A stretch of DNA of 64,000 nucleotides from CAVRIA01 sp963721115 (GCA_963721115.1 CAVRIA010000006.1:930001-994000), one strand, 5' to 3'. Shown: positions 1 through 8,635, counted from the stretch's first letter. Numbers and translations are program-made. Notes: generated by a model from the letters alone, not told the origin.

Positions 1-157
1 GGTTGCAGAGCTTGCCGACGTTCACCTGCAGGGTCCTCACCGCTTCCCGCCGCAGCGGGGCGAGGCCGTGCCGGCGCAGGATCGACTCGAAGGCCGGTAT
101 CCTTCCCGTTGCCGTGCTCTCGGTGTTCGGCTCGCTCGTGATCTCGTCGGAATGCAT
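1..157 (-). CDS. ArsS-like radical SAM protein, N-terminal fragment
   Basis: Only the first 52 codons lie in the window; the gene runs off the left edge. The start is the ATG at 157. The fragment ends in TLQVNVGKLCN, which matches the lead-in to the CxxxCxxC iron-sulfur site of the ArsS-like 'radical SAM/Cys-rich' family (arsenosugar biosynthesis type). The first cluster cysteine is residue 51 and the other two are outside the window. It is divergent from the acyl-CoA dehydrogenase at 309. The family assignment rests on this short stretch. The substrate cannot be judged because the Cys-rich C-terminus is missing. Confidence 0.6.
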   Translation of the reverse strand, partial: MHSDEITSEPNTESTATGRIPAFESILRRHGLAPLRREAVRTLQVNVGKLCN

Positions 158-308
158 GGCCGGGTCGCCCCTGCGGTCATGGCCAGAATACCGAAACGCC
201 GCGCCGGATGCGAAGGACCCCGCCACCGGCGAACGGGTGATTGGCAATCGGCATGCGCGGTTGGTATGCAGCGCGACGTCACGAGATTTTCGAACGCGAG
301 GGGGCGAG

Positions 309-1460
309 ATGGATTTCAGCATCGGTGACGACGACCGCATCCTGCAGGAGTCGGTGCGCGACTTCATCGAGGACAAGGCCAACGCCGTGTGGCGCGAGAT
401 CGAGGAGAAGGACGAGCTGCCGGCGGAGCTGATCGCCGGCGCCGGGGAGCTCGGCCTCTTCGGCGTGAGCATCCCGCCGGAGTACGGCGGCCTCGGCTTC
501 TCGGTGACGCAGAAAGCCCTGGTGCACGAGATGCTCGGGCGCGGGCCGTGGGGCCTGGCCAGCTACATCAGCGTGCACACCGGCATCGGCTGCGTCGGCA
601 TCGTGCGCTTCGGCAACGAGCGGCAGAAGCAGCACTACCTGCCGAAGATGGCGACCGGCGAGTGGGTGGGCTCGTTCGCTCTCACCGAGCCGGGGGCGGG
701 CTCCGACGCTGGGGCTCTGCAGACCCGCGCCGAGCGCAGGGGCGACGGCTACGTCCTGAACGGACAGAAGACGTTCATCACCAACGCCCCGAAGGCGCAT
801 CACCTCTTCCTGTTCGCGCGTACGGACAAGGGCATCACCGCCTTCATCGTCGACACCGACAGCCCCGGCCTGCAGATCGGACAGGTGTTCGACACCACCG
901 GCCACCGCGGCTCCTACATCTCGGAGATCGTGCTGGAGGACTGCCGCATCCCCGCCGAGGCCCTGGTCGGCGAGGAGGGCAAGGGCTTCGACTACGCCAA
1001 GCGCACTCTCTCGGAGGGGCGCACGACGCTCAGCGCGCGCTGCGTCGGCGCCGCGCAGAAGTCGATGGAGCTGGCGCTGGAGTACGCCGCCGAGCGGCAG
1101 ACCTTCGGCAAGCCGCTGGCGGACCACCAGAGCATCGCCTTCCGGCTGGCGCAGATGAGCGCCCGCACCGAAGCGTCGCGCCTGGTCGTCTACCGCGCCG
1201 CGTGGATGCTGGATCGCGGCAAGACGGCGCTGCGCGAGGCGTCCACCGCCAAGCTGCTCGCCGCCGAGAGCGCCTGGCAGACGGTGGACGACGCGATGCA
1301 GATCTTCGGCGGCAACGGCTACATCCGCAACGAGTACATGATCGACCGCCTGTGGCGCGACCTGCGGGTCGCCCGCGTCTACGACGGTTCCAGCGAGGTG
1401 CAGCAGATCGTCATCGCCCGCCAGCTCCGCAAGGGCGACATCCAGACGAGCTGGGAATGA
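309..1460 (+). CDS. Acyl-CoA dehydrogenase
   Basis: This is a 383-residue FAD-dependent acyl-CoA dehydrogenase that would introduce an alpha,beta double bond into an acyl-CoA and pass electrons to ETF. It has the family layout: N-terminal helices, the flavin-contact motif FALTEPGAGSDA in the middle, then a C-terminal helical domain with RQTFGKPL and QIFGGNGY. The start at 309 is preferred over an upstream extension because it has a GAGGGGGCGAG ribosome site and matches family length. At the usual YEGT catalytic-base position the protein reads YDGSSEV, so Asp replaces Glu. The neighbouring helix has no obvious substitute Glu of the isovaleryl-CoA type. The substrate is unknown. Confidence 0.92.
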   Translation: MDFSIGDDDRILQESVRDFIEDKANAVWREIEEKDELPAELIAGAGELGLFGVSIPPEYGGLGFSVTQKALVHEMLGRGPWGLASYISVHTGIGCVGIVRFGNERQKQHYLPKMATGEWVGSFALTEPGAGSDAGALQTRAERRGDGYVLNGQKTFITNAPKAHHLFLFARTDKGITAFIVDTDSPGLQIGQVFDTTGHRGSYISEIVLEDCRIPAEALVGEEGKGFDYAKRTLSEGRTTLSARCVGAAQKSMELALEYAAERQTFGKPLADHQSIAFRLAQMSARTEASRLVVYRAAWMLDRGKTALREASTAKLLAAESAWQTVDDAMQIFGGNGYIRNEYMIDRLWRDLRVARVYDGSSEVQQIVIARQLRKGDIQTSWE

Positions 1461-1470
1461 GAAAGGCAGG

Positions 1471-1606
1471 TTGTTAGGGGGCTAGGGGGCTAGGGTGTTA
1501 CGGGGTTAGGGTGTTACGGGGTTAGGGTGTTATGGGGTTAGGGAGGGAAGAGAATGCACATAACTCATTCGGATAAATTACAAGCCCTAACACCCTAACA
1601 CCCTGC
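1471..1606. repeat. G-rich GTTAGGG-type intergenic inverted repeat
   Basis: The left half is a run of near-tandem units built on GTTAGGG/GTTACGGGG (about 1474-1540). The right half (about 1582-1606) carries the inverse units CCCTAACACCCTAACACC. GTTAGGGTGTTA on the left pairs with TAACACCCTAAC on the right, so the pair could form a long hairpin. The G-runs could also form a quadruplex. Related elements recur at 2285, 3081, 16524 and 17328. Confidence 0.75.
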
Positions 1607-1610
1607 CCTG

Positions 1611-2283
1611 ATGCATTTCTTCTTCCCTCTCGCCCTGCCGTTCATCCTGGCGCTGTTCCTCGCTCGTCGCCTTCTGGATCGTTTCGGTCGAGATCGGGAT
1701 CCTCAGCTACGCCTATGCGAAGATGGGCGTGAACCGGCGCTACGTCTTCAGCCTGCTGGTCCTGTCCCTGTTGGGCAGCTACGTCAACATTCCGATCGGC
1801 TCGCTGCCGGCCGAGCCGATCATGCCTCCGCACGTGGTGCCGTTCTTCGGCATGCGGCATATCGTGCCGTACGTCGAAGGGGCGACGCACACCATCATCG
1901 CGGTCAATCTCGGCGGCGCCGTCATCCCGACGCTGCTGTCCATCTATTTGATCGCCAGGAACCATCTCTACGGGCGCGCCGCGGTCGGCGTCGCCATCGT
2001 CGCGGTGATCATGCACGTCATGGCGCAGCCGGTGCGCGGGGTCGGCATCGCGCTGCCCATCTTCCTGCCGCCCGTGGTCGCCGCGACGGTCGCCCTCTTG
2101 CTGTCGCCGCGCCGCGCCGCCCCGCTCGCCTACGCCGCGGGAAGCCTCGGTACCCTGATCGGCGCCGATCTCCTCAACCTCGACAAGATCCCGGGCCTCG
2201 GCGCGCCCGTTGCCTCCATCGGCGGCGCCGGCACCTTCGACGGAATCTTCCTCACCGGAATCCTCGCGACGTTGCTGGCGTAG
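1611..2283 (+). CDS. DUF1614 family membrane protein (frameshifted)
   Basis: The protein matches the DUF1614 family of bacterial membrane proteins of unknown function. Several hydrophobic segments and the C-terminal signature around GTLIGADLLNL and GGAGTFDGIFLTGI are visible. The likely start is the ATG at 1611, giving a hydrophobic MHFFFPLALPFILALFL start. The rest of the family sequence, from VAFWIVSVEIGIL onward, is in the next frame, so there is a one-base shift near 1655-1670. A start at the internal ATG 1723 would avoid the shift but would lose the first membrane helix. The gene stands alone between two GTTAGGG-type repeat elements. Confidence 0.7.
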
Positions 2284-2284
2284 G

Positions 2285-2375
2285 GGCAGGTTGTTGGGCT
2301 GTTACGGTGTCAGGCTGTTATGGGCCAAAGCAGACCCCCCTAGTAGCGTAACAGCCTAACCCCCTAACCCCTTAT
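2285..2375. repeat. G-rich intergenic inverted repeat, second copy
   Basis: This is a diverged copy of the 1471 element between the DUF1614 and VirJ genes. The left arm contains AGGCTGTTA and the right arm TAACAGCCTAACCCCCTAACCCC. The arms are inverse complements around a C/A-rich centre. The right arm overlaps the end of the convergent virJ-like gene, so it may act as a bidirectional terminator. Confidence 0.65.
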
Positions 2376-3080
2376 CTCCTTGAGTATCTCATCCGCGATC
2401 TCGCCGTAGTGGCCTCCGAAGTGGTGTGCGCCGTGGAGGCGGATCAGGCGGGCGGGTGTCTCGGCGAGAAGCGGGCAGAGGGAGTCCTTCTCTTCGTCGC
2501 CGTAGAAACAGAGGAGGGGGCGGTCGGCGAGGCGCCGCGCCTCGGGGAGGACGGGGAGGGAGCTGGCGCGGTTCTCGTCGGTGAACCAGTCGGCGAAGTG
2601 GAACTGGAACCCCGCCATGCGGCTGGGGCCGAGCAGCGCCACCAGGCGCACCTTGGCGAGCAGGTCCGGCGCCAGGCGGTCGACCATGAAAGGGACGACC
2701 TCGGCTCCGCGCGAGTAGCCGATGACGGCGACCTCGCGCCGATCCCACGCAGCCAGGTAATGGCGGAGGATGTGGTCGAGAGCCGCCGCCGCCTCCTGTG
2801 GATCGCGCCGCTTCCAGAAGTAGCGCAGGGCGTCCAGGCCGACCACCGGAAGGCCGGCGCGCGCCAGGCGGGCGGCGACGTCGCGGTCCAGCTCGGCCCA
2901 TCCGCCGTCGCCCGACACCATCACCACGAGAGGGCCCGGGCGCGGAGCGGCAGGGCGAACCTCGACCAGAGGCAGGTCCTTCACGCTCGTTGCGGTAGCG
3001 TGTGGCGTCGCTTCCCCGGCCGCCACGGCGGGAGTGCCGCCCGAGACCTGCACGAGCAAAGCGAGAAGAATGAGGGGCAT
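2364..3080 (-). CDS. VirJ/AcvB-type periplasmic serine hydrolase
   Basis: The protein has 238 residues, a signal peptide at about 1-21, and an alpha/beta-hydrolase domain matching the VirJ/AcvB C-terminal family. Family landmarks are VMVSGDGGWAELDRDVA, PVVGLDALRYFW and the nucleophile elbow GYSRGAEV. AcvB of Agrobacterium hydrolyses aminoacylated phosphatidylglycerol in the periplasm. A similar membrane-lipid role is possible here but not shown. The usual partner gene, an MprF/LpiA-type aminoacyl-lipid synthase, is not next to it. The gene is flanked on both sides by GTTAGGG-type repeats. Confidence 0.8.
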   Translation of the reverse strand: MPLILLALLVQVSGGTPAVAAGEATPHATATSVKDLPLVEVRPAAPRPGPLVVMVSGDGGWAELDRDVAARLARAGLPVVGLDALRYFWKRRDPQEAAAALDHILRHYLAAWDRREVAVIGYSRGAEVVPFMVDRLAPDLLAKVRLVALLGPSRMAGFQFHFADWFTDENRASSLPVLPEARRLADRPLLCFYGDEEKDSLCPLLAETPARLIRLHGAHHFGGHYGEIADEILKEIRG

Positions 3081-3165
3081 GGGGTAGGGGCTAGGGGGTT
3101 AAGGGGTTAAGGGGTTAGGGGGTTAGGGGTTGGGGTTAAGGGAGCATAATAGCATAACACCCTGC
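3081..3165. repeat. G-rich intergenic repeat, third copy
   Basis: Tandem GGGGTTA/GGGGTTAGG units (about 3083-3140) are followed by a short inverse part, ATAACACCCTGCC. It lies between the virJ-like gene and the DUF4079-like gene, both on the minus strand. Same family as the elements at 1471, 2285, 16524 and 17328. Confidence 0.65.
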
Positions 3166-3166
3166 C

Positions 3167-3565
3167 TCACGGCATGATTCGCAGGCCCGTGACGGCGTGG
3201 GCGGCGGCGAGGAGCAGCGCGCCGGCTCCGAGCCAGGGGTGCAGCTCGAGGGCGGTCCGATTGCCGCGTTTCATCCAGCGCGCGGTGAGGGCGCTGCCGC
3301 TGAGGAGCACGATCATGAGGGTGCCGACGCGGAAGTGCAGGGTGCTGGCCCAGTCGAGGTCGTGCCGCAGCCCCAAGGTGGAGAGCGATCCTGCCAGCCA
3401 GCTCAACAGGGCGAGGACGTACGCGACCGGCGCCAGCCGTGCGTGGCGCGCCGCCAGGGCGGCGCGCTGGCGCGGGCGGGTGCGCATGCGCAGGCCGAGC
3501 GACCCGACGAAGAGGAGGAGCAGCAGAACGGCGCCGCCGATGACCGGGTGGACGTAGGCGAGCAC
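3167..3565 (-). CDS. Small four-helix membrane protein, DUF4079-like
   Basis: This 132-residue protein is almost entirely hydrophobic, with about four predicted membrane helices and a His in the first helix region (YVHPVIGG). The spacing of LHFRVGTL and LHPWLGAGALLL resembles DUF4079 membrane proteins. The function is unknown. It starts 4 bases after the stop of the FAD oxidoreductase upstream, so the two are probably co-transcribed. It could supply a membrane-bound electron acceptor or haem site for that enzyme, but this is inference. Confidence 0.6.
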   Translation of the reverse strand: MLAYVHPVIGGAVLLLLLFVGSLGLRMRTRPRQRAALAARHARLAPVAYVLALLSWLAGSLSTLGLRHDLDWASTLHFRVGTLMIVLLSGSALTARWMKRGNRTALELHPWLGAGALLLAAAHAVTGLRIMP

Positions 3566-3569
3566 GGAG

Positions 3570-4862
3570 CTACTTCTTCGCCTCCAGGATTTGCATGGCC
3601 GCCGCCAGACCGGTGCGCACGGCGCCTTCGATGCTCGAGCCGGTGAGCCAGTCGCCGGCGTAGAGCAGCCGCTGCCGCGGGCGGCGCAGCAGGGCGAGCA
3701 TGCGACGGTAGTGCCCGGGCTCGGGAAGCACGACGGCCTCGGGGCGCAGGTACAGGCGGACCCAGTCCGGATCGGCCAGGCGGCCGAAGATCTCCTCGGC
3801 CTCCGAACGGATGGCGCCTACGATCTTGTCGGGTTCTTCGTGGATCAGCTCCGCGCTCCGCCAACCGGCCGCCTGAATGGTCACCAACTCCTTCCCCTCC
3901 GGCACACAGCGCGGGTCCCAGGCCGACATCTTGCGCACCCTGGCGATCGGATGGCGCCCGGGGCCGGCCGGGGTGATCGACGGGTACTGTACCGTGATCG
4001 ATCGCTCGTAACCGAAGCAGAGGGTGATGTTGGGCACGTAGCGGACGCGGGCGAGATCGGCGCGATCCTGATCGGGAATGGAGCCCTGCAGGCGGGCGAT
4101 CGCGGTCGCCGGTACGGCGAGGATCGCGTAGTCGGCCTCGATCGTGCCGCCCGAGTGACGCACCTTGACGGAGTCGTCGCCGACCTCGACGGCGCCGGCC
4201 GAGCAACCGGTGCGGACCTGCAATCGCTGTGCGAGCGCCTCGCAGAAGGACCCCGTGCCGTTGGGCAGGACGAGGATCTGCCACTTGAACGCATGGCGGG
4301 TGAGGGCCTTGCCCAGCGCGGCGGACGCCTCGTCGGCGCCGAAGTAGAAGTACGGCTCGACGCCGCTGCGCATCAGGTACTCGTACGCCGTCTCTCCCAG
4401 GACGCGGCGTCCCCAGCGCTCTACCGTGTCGCCGCGGTCCATGCGCGCCAGACTCGGCAGGTCGGCGATGTGACTGCGGCGGCGGAAGGCGGCGCGGGCG
4501 AAGAGCTTCATCATTCGTACCTTGTCCGCGAACGAGATGAGGGGAAACTGGATCATGCGCCGCGGGGAGCCGAGGTCGAGCGGCAGCTTGCCGAACGGCG
4601 TCGCGACGATGGCGGGCTGCTGTGGGGGCGGGACCGCTTCCAGTTGCAGCTCGCGCAGGAGCGCGAGCGTCTCGTGGTGGAACGTGGTGAGAAAGCTGGC
4701 GCCGGTGTCCACCCGGAACTCGCCGACGGGCTCGGTGAAGGTGCGGCCGCCGATGCTCGACGAGCCCTCCAGGACGGTGACGCGGATCCCGGCGTTCGCC
4801 AGGCGGTGAGCGGCGCTCAGTCCAGCCGGGCCGGCGCCGACCACCACGCAGCTACGACTCAT
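3570..4862 (-). CDS. FAD-dependent amine-oxidase-type oxidoreductase
   Basis: This 430-residue flavoprotein has the N-terminal dinucleotide-binding motif GAGPAGLSAAHRL, the GGRTF motif of the amine oxidase/protoporphyrinogen oxidase superfamily, and a C-terminal FAD-binding segment YAGDWLTGSSIEGAVRTG. Members of this group oxidise or desaturate amines, porphyrinogens or carotenoids. The sequence alone does not tell which. It lies 4 bases upstream of the small membrane protein at 3167 in the same direction. No haem biosynthesis or carotenoid gene is adjacent, so a named function would be a guess. Confidence 0.85.
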   Translation of the reverse strand: MSRSCVVVGAGPAGLSAAHRLANAGIRVTVLEGSSSIGGRTFTEPVGEFRVDTGASFLTTFHHETLALLRELQLEAVPPPQQPAIVATPFGKLPLDLGSPRRMIQFPLISFADKVRMMKLFARAAFRRRSHIADLPSLARMDRGDTVERWGRRVLGETAYEYLMRSGVEPYFYFGADEASAALGKALTRHAFKWQILVLPNGTGSFCEALAQRLQVRTGCSAGAVEVGDDSVKVRHSGGTIEADYAILAVPATAIARLQGSIPDQDRADLARVRYVPNITLCFGYERSITVQYPSITPAGPGRHPIARVRKMSAWDPRCVPEGKELVTIQAAGWRSAELIHEEPDKIVGAIRSEAEEIFGRLADPDWVRLYLRPEAVVLPEPGHYRRMLALLRRPRQRLLYAGDWLTGSSIEGAVRTGLAAAMQILEAKK

Positions 4863-4901
4863 GCGCTCCCTCTCGCTCTCGATTCTCTTGCGCTCGACCG
4901 C

Positions 4902-5068
4902 CTGGCAGCCCGTTGAAAAACAGGGCAGCTACTGCGGGCGGGTCTTTTGCGCCAGCTTTCGTTGCCGAATCCTCGACAAACCAGCACGTTTGCCTCCGGT
5001 TCGGCGCCTCGATCTGGCGCAAAATTCCTCGCCCTCGCCACGCCGCCTGTTTTTCAACGGACTGCCAG
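4902..5068. mobile_element. MITE-like palindromic element, about 167 bp
   Basis: Two terminal arms, 4902-4924 and 5046-5068, are inverse complements over 23 bases with one mismatch (core CCGTTGAAAAACAGG). A second nested pair, TTTTGCGCCAG and CTGGCGCAAAA, lies inside, so the whole segment can fold into a long imperfect hairpin. It carries no gene. The structure fits a miniature inverted-repeat element or a large REP-type palindrome. It occupies the gap between the FAD oxidoreductase and the small secreted protein; nothing else is evident in 4863-5243. Confidence 0.7.
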
Positions 5069-5243
5069 CGGTATCTTCATAGCGAAGGCGCCGGGCCGGC
5101 GAAAGCGAGGGGAGAGGCGCCACCTCGCAGGGAGGATCGAAAAGCAGCCCGCAGCCCGGGCGCCCCGAGAGTGGGGGCCGCGCAAAATCGCGCGTGACAG
5201 GGATTCTTTTGCCGACTATATCTGCGCGCAGAGGAGGCGACGC

Positions 5244-5597
5244 ATGAGGTACTTCAGACACGGGTTGATGGCGATCGGGCTGGTGGCTCTGCTGGCCGGT
5301 GCGGCGTCGGCGGAGATGGGAGCTCCCACCGTTCGGGAGCCGCACCCGGGGGCGGCGCTTCTGGCTGCATTCGCCAACACGGTGTTCACGCCGGTACGGG
5401 TCGCCGTCACCGCGGTTGGAGCGGAGCTCGGCGGGGTCACCGGGCTGCTCACCGCCGGCAACGAGAACGCGGCGAACGACGTGTGGGGGCTGTTCGGCGG
5501 CCAGAACGTCCTGCAGCCGGAAGTCCTGCGGGGTAAGGAGCCGCTGCGCTTCGGCGCTTACGAGTATCAGCTTCTCCTTCTCCGGGACCGTCACTGA
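5244..5597 (+). CDS. Small exported protein of unknown function
   Basis: The protein has 117 residues. The ATG at 5244 has a strong GAGGAGGCG ribosome site and opens a classic signal peptide (about residues 1-23, ending AGAASA). The mature part has a hydrophobic stretch (about 34-66) and ends in a charged tail. I do not recognise a named domain. The open frame upstream of 5244 runs through the palindromic element and is not considered coding. Downstream, thiO begins 166 bases away. Confidence 0.65.
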   Translation: MRYFRHGLMAIGLVALLAGAASAEMGAPTVREPHPGAALLAAFANTVFTPVRVAVTAVGAELGGVTGLLTAGNENAANDVWGLFGGQNVLQPEVLRGKEPLRFGAYEYQLLLLRDRH

Positions 5598-5763
5598 GCC
5601 TTCGGTCGGCCAGCCGATCGCCTCGCTCTCGGGCGGTCTCGGCTGCGGCGCTTCTTTTACCCTGCTGCGCTTAGTATGGACCGGCGTATGAGATCCGTTC
5701 ATCGCCGCCTCGGTCCCTTTCCCCTGTGCCTGCCCGGGCATCGCGTGGCATAGGGGCACTGCC

Positions 5764-6867
5764 GTGCAACCCGACGTCGCCATCGTCGGCGGCGGTGTGA
5801 TCGGCTGCGCCATCGCGCGCGCCCTGGCAGTGGCCGGAGCCGGCCGCATCGTCGTCATCGAGCGCGCGCGGCCCGGAGCCGAGGCGTCGGGCGCCGCGGC
5901 TGGGCTCCTCGTCGTGGCGAGCTCGCGCGCTCCGCGCGGGGTGGTGTTCGAGCTGAAGCGCGCCAGCGCGGAGATGTTTCCCGTCCTCGCCGAAGAGCTG
6001 CAGCGCGAGACCGGAGTCGACGTCGAGTACTCCTCGGAGGGGCTGCTCGACCTGGCGTTCACGGCGCGCGACACGGAACGACTGACGCGTCTGGTGGAAC
6101 GGCGCCGCGAGCAGGGCTTCGCGGTCGAGCTGCTCGATGCGGGCGCCGCCCGCGAGATCGAGCCGCGCATCGGCGACGATGTTCGGGCCGCGGCCGGGTT
6201 TCCCGGCGACCGGTCCATCAACGCCGGGCGCTTCGTCGAGGCGCTCTACGCCTCGGCGGCGCGGCTCGGGGTCGAGTTCCGATTGGGGGCGCCGCTGAAC
6301 GGCATCGAGAGCGCTGAGGGTCGCGTTCTGGCGATTCGCGCCGGTGGCGAGCGCCTCTCGCCCGGCCATCTGGTGATCGCCGCGGGCGCCTGGTCGGCGG
6401 AGATCGGTTCGCTCCTACGGGTGAAGATCCCGGTGCGTCTCGACCGCGGCGAGATGCTTGCCCTCCGTCCGATCACGCCGCTGCGCAGGGCGCTGTCGTG
6501 GGGGGACGGTTATCTGGTGCCGCGCGCCGACGGGGAGGTTCTGGTCGGCAGCACCAGCGCGCGCGGCGAGACGGAGAAGGTGGTCACGGCGAGCTCCCTC
6601 AGCCTGTTGCTCGGGCGCGCGCTGCGCATGGTTCCGGCCCTGGCCGAGGCGACGCTGACCCGCACGTGGGCCGGGTTGCGGCCGCTGTCGACCCTGCGGC
6701 GCCCGATCATCGGCCCACTGCGCGGCTACCGCAACGTCACCCTCGCCGTTGGCCACCATCGCAGCGGCGTCCTGCTCGCCCCGATCACGGCCCGGCTCGT
6801 CGCCGAGCTGCTGGTCGGCCAGACGACGAGCATCCCGCTGCAGCCGTTCTGCTACCGCCCGCGCTGA
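5764..6867 (+). CDS. thiO: Glycine oxidase ThiO-like flavoprotein
   Basis: This 367-residue DAO-family enzyme would oxidise glycine to iminoglycine for the thiazole half of thiamine. The GTG start precedes VAIVGGGVIGCAIARAL, the FAD-binding motif. Family motifs RSINAGRFVEAL, YLVPRADGEVLVGST, TWAGLRPLS and the C-terminal GHHRSGVLLAPITA are all present. No thiS or thiG is adjacent. The only other thiamine gene in the window is thiE at 51 kb. Related D-amino-acid oxidases are an alternative, but the C-terminal GHxRxGILLAP-type motif favours ThiO. Confidence 0.85.
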   Translation: MQPDVAIVGGGVIGCAIARALAVAGAGRIVVIERARPGAEASGAAAGLLVVASSRAPRGVVFELKRASAEMFPVLAEELQRETGVDVEYSSEGLLDLAFTARDTERLTRLVERRREQGFAVELLDAGAAREIEPRIGDDVRAAAGFPGDRSINAGRFVEALYASAARLGVEFRLGAPLNGIESAEGRVLAIRAGGERLSPGHLVIAAGAWSAEIGSLLRVKIPVRLDRGEMLALRPITPLRRALSWGDGYLVPRADGEVLVGSTSARGETEKVVTASSLSLLLGRALRMVPALAEATLTRTWAGLRPLSTLRRPIIGPLRGYRNVTLAVGHHRSGVLLAPITARLVAELLVGQTTSIPLQPFCYRPR

Positions 6868-6959
6868 GCGCGGGAAATGAACCCACGGCCTCGGAGAAGT
6901 ACGGCTACAGCCCTGCATGCCATTGGTGTAGGTTGGTTCGCAGGCGGGTACGGCGGTAC

Positions 6960-7499
6960 ATGATCCGAAGCAAAACGGCAGCGGCGATCCAGGCGGGCGT
7001 CTTCTTCGGCCTGCTCGCCTGGGGCTTCGCGGCCGGGGCACAGGTCTACAAATGGGTCGACGAGAAGGGGACGATCCACTTCAGCGATGCCCCGCCCACC
7101 CGCTTGCAGGGCACGGCTCCCGTGCAGGTCATCCCGGAGGAGGACAGGGTGCCGATGGTCGAGAATGGTCCGCCGCCGCCCTCCGATTCCGAGCCTCCGC
7201 CGGATGAGGAAGATCTGTACGAGCCCGAGGGCGGTGGCATTGCAGAAGGACTCGGGAGCGACGCCGACTCGCCCTCGGTCGTCGTCGTCGACGGAGGAGC
7301 CCGAGATCCCGCCGTCCGCTTCCGAGCTCGCTCGCCGCTCAACCGCCCAGGTCAGCCTGTCCGCCCCCGGCTGCAATCGCCTGTCCAGCAGCCCCGCCAC
7401 CGCCACCGCGCCGCTGACAGTGAGCCGGGCCCAGCGGGTTCCGACCGCCGGTGGTCCGCTCATGCCGGCAGGCGGTCCGGGACGTCGTCGAGGCCGTAG
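6960..7499 (+). CDS. Secreted DUF4124-domain protein
   Basis: The protein has 179 residues, a signal peptide (about 1-27) and then an N-terminal DUF4124 motif, VYKWVDEKGTIHFSD. The middle is rich in Pro, Asp and Glu and the tail is rich in Arg and Pro. DUF4124 proteins are exported and of unknown function. The reading frame overlaps the end of the convergent amidohydrolase gene by 40 bases. The abrupt change to an Arg-rich tail after about residue 120 could reflect a frameshift, so the C-terminus is less certain than the start. Confidence 0.65.
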   Translation: MIRSKTAAAIQAGVFFGLLAWGFAAGAQVYKWVDEKGTIHFSDAPPTRLQGTAPVQVIPEEDRVPMVENGPPPPSDSEPPPDEEDLYEPEGGGIAEGLGSDADSPSVVVVDGGARDPAVRFRARSPLNRPGQPVRPRLQSPVQQPRHRHRAADSEPGPAGSDRRWSAHAGRRSGTSSRP

Positions 7500-8635
7500 A
7501 GCGCCTTGCAGTTGTCGTGCAGCATCTTCTTCACCTCGTCCTGCGGGACGCCGCGGAAGAGGCGGGCGATGGTGTTGCGATTGTTGGGCCAGTCGGTGCC
7601 GGTGTGCGGGTAGTCGGTCGACCACATCAGGTGGTCGACGTTCATGTGGTGGCGCAGCTCGATGCCGATGGTGTCGATCATGAACGTCGCCCAGAAGTTG
7701 CGGTGGAAGAGGCGGCTGGGCATGGTCGTCATCACCTCGCTGGCGCCGGTGTACCAGCGGTAGCGAAGGAACATGTCGTCGACCTGTTCCATCGCCGTCG
7801 GGATCCACCCGATGTTGCCCTCGACGATGACGAAGCGCAGGCGAGGGAACTTCTCACAGGCGCCCGAGAACAACACCTTGGTGGCGGCCGGGATGGAGTC
7901 GGCGCCGGCCTTCGATCCGCCGGCGTGGGCGAGGAAGCTCAGCGTATTCTGCACCGACACGGGCTGCAGGCCGCTCTCGCTGAAGCTGCCGATGTGGATG
8001 CCGAGCGGAAACTCCGCCTCCTGGGCGAGCGCCCAGAACCGGTCGTCGGCAGCCGACGGCTCATATGTCCCGTTCGGAAAGGCGGCGATGAGGGCGCCCT
8101 TGTGACCGCTCTTGAGCGCCCAGTGCAGCTCGGCGATGGCGTCGTCGATGCCGGTGGTCGGGATCAGCGCCTGCGGGACGAGGCGTCCGCCCGACGGCGC
8201 GCAGAACTCGCTCAGCCACGCGTTGTAGGCGCGCACGCACTCGCGCTGCAGCTCGCGGTCGTCGCCGTAGGTGCGGGCGCCGGCGAGGGCGACGCTCGGA
8301 TACAGGAGCTGGGCGTAGATGCCGTCGGCGTCGAGGTCGCGCAGGCGCGCGGCGGTGTCGAAGCTTCCCGGACGGATCGACTCGTAACGCAGCCCGGAGG
8401 CGCGAAACTGCAAATAGCTCAGGCCGGCCGTGGCGGTGAGACCGAGGGGCCGCACCTTGGCGCCGTCGTCGAACGACCACACGTCGCCCTCGGGCGTGTG
8501 CAGCACCTTCGGCGCGCGGTTCTTGAGCCGGCTCGGCACGCGCTCCTGCCACAGCTCCGGCGGCTCGTTCACGTGCGCGTCGGAGTCGATGATCGGGTAG
8601 TCGATGCTGGCTACCTCGAAGAACGGTTCGCTCAT
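7460..8635 (-). CDS. Amidohydrolase-2 family metal-dependent hydrolase
   Basis: This is a 391-residue TIM-barrel protein of the ACMSD/amidohydrolase-2 family. The N-terminal IIDSDAHVNEPPELW carries the DxH metal motif, LGIHIGSF supplies a barrel His, and the C-terminal MWSTDYPHTGTDWP is the typical final metal Asp segment. Such enzymes decarboxylate or hydrolyse aromatic or carbonyl substrates. The ATG at 8635 is preferred over an upstream one because GGGAGGCTC precedes it. The DUF35/thiolase pair lies 64 bases upstream in the same direction, which suggests one catabolic unit for an unknown CoA-linked substrate. Confidence 0.85.
   Translation of the reverse strand: MSEPFFEVASIDYPIIDSDAHVNEPPELWQERVPSRLKNRAPKVLHTPEGDVWSFDDGAKVRPLGLTATAGLSYLQFRASGLRYESIRPGSFDTAARLRDLDADGIYAQLLYPSVALAGARTYGDDRELQRECVRAYNAWLSEFCAPSGGRLVPQALIPTTGIDDAIAELHWALKSGHKGALIAAFPNGTYEPSAADDRFWALAQEAEFPLGIHIGSFSESGLQPVSVQNTLSFLAHAGGSKAGADSIPAATKVLFSGACEKFPRLRFVIVEGNIGWIPTAMEQVDDMFLRYRWYTGASEVMTTMPSRLFHRNFWATFMIDTIGIELRHHMNVDHLMWSTDYPHTGTDWPNNRNTIARLFRGVPQDEVKKMLHDNCKALYGLDDVPDRLPA

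Noticed and set aside
1471..1606. Possible telomere-like sequence because of TTAGGG units
   Set aside because: Units are irregular, internal to a chromosome-like context and found in several gaps; a linear end is not indicated.
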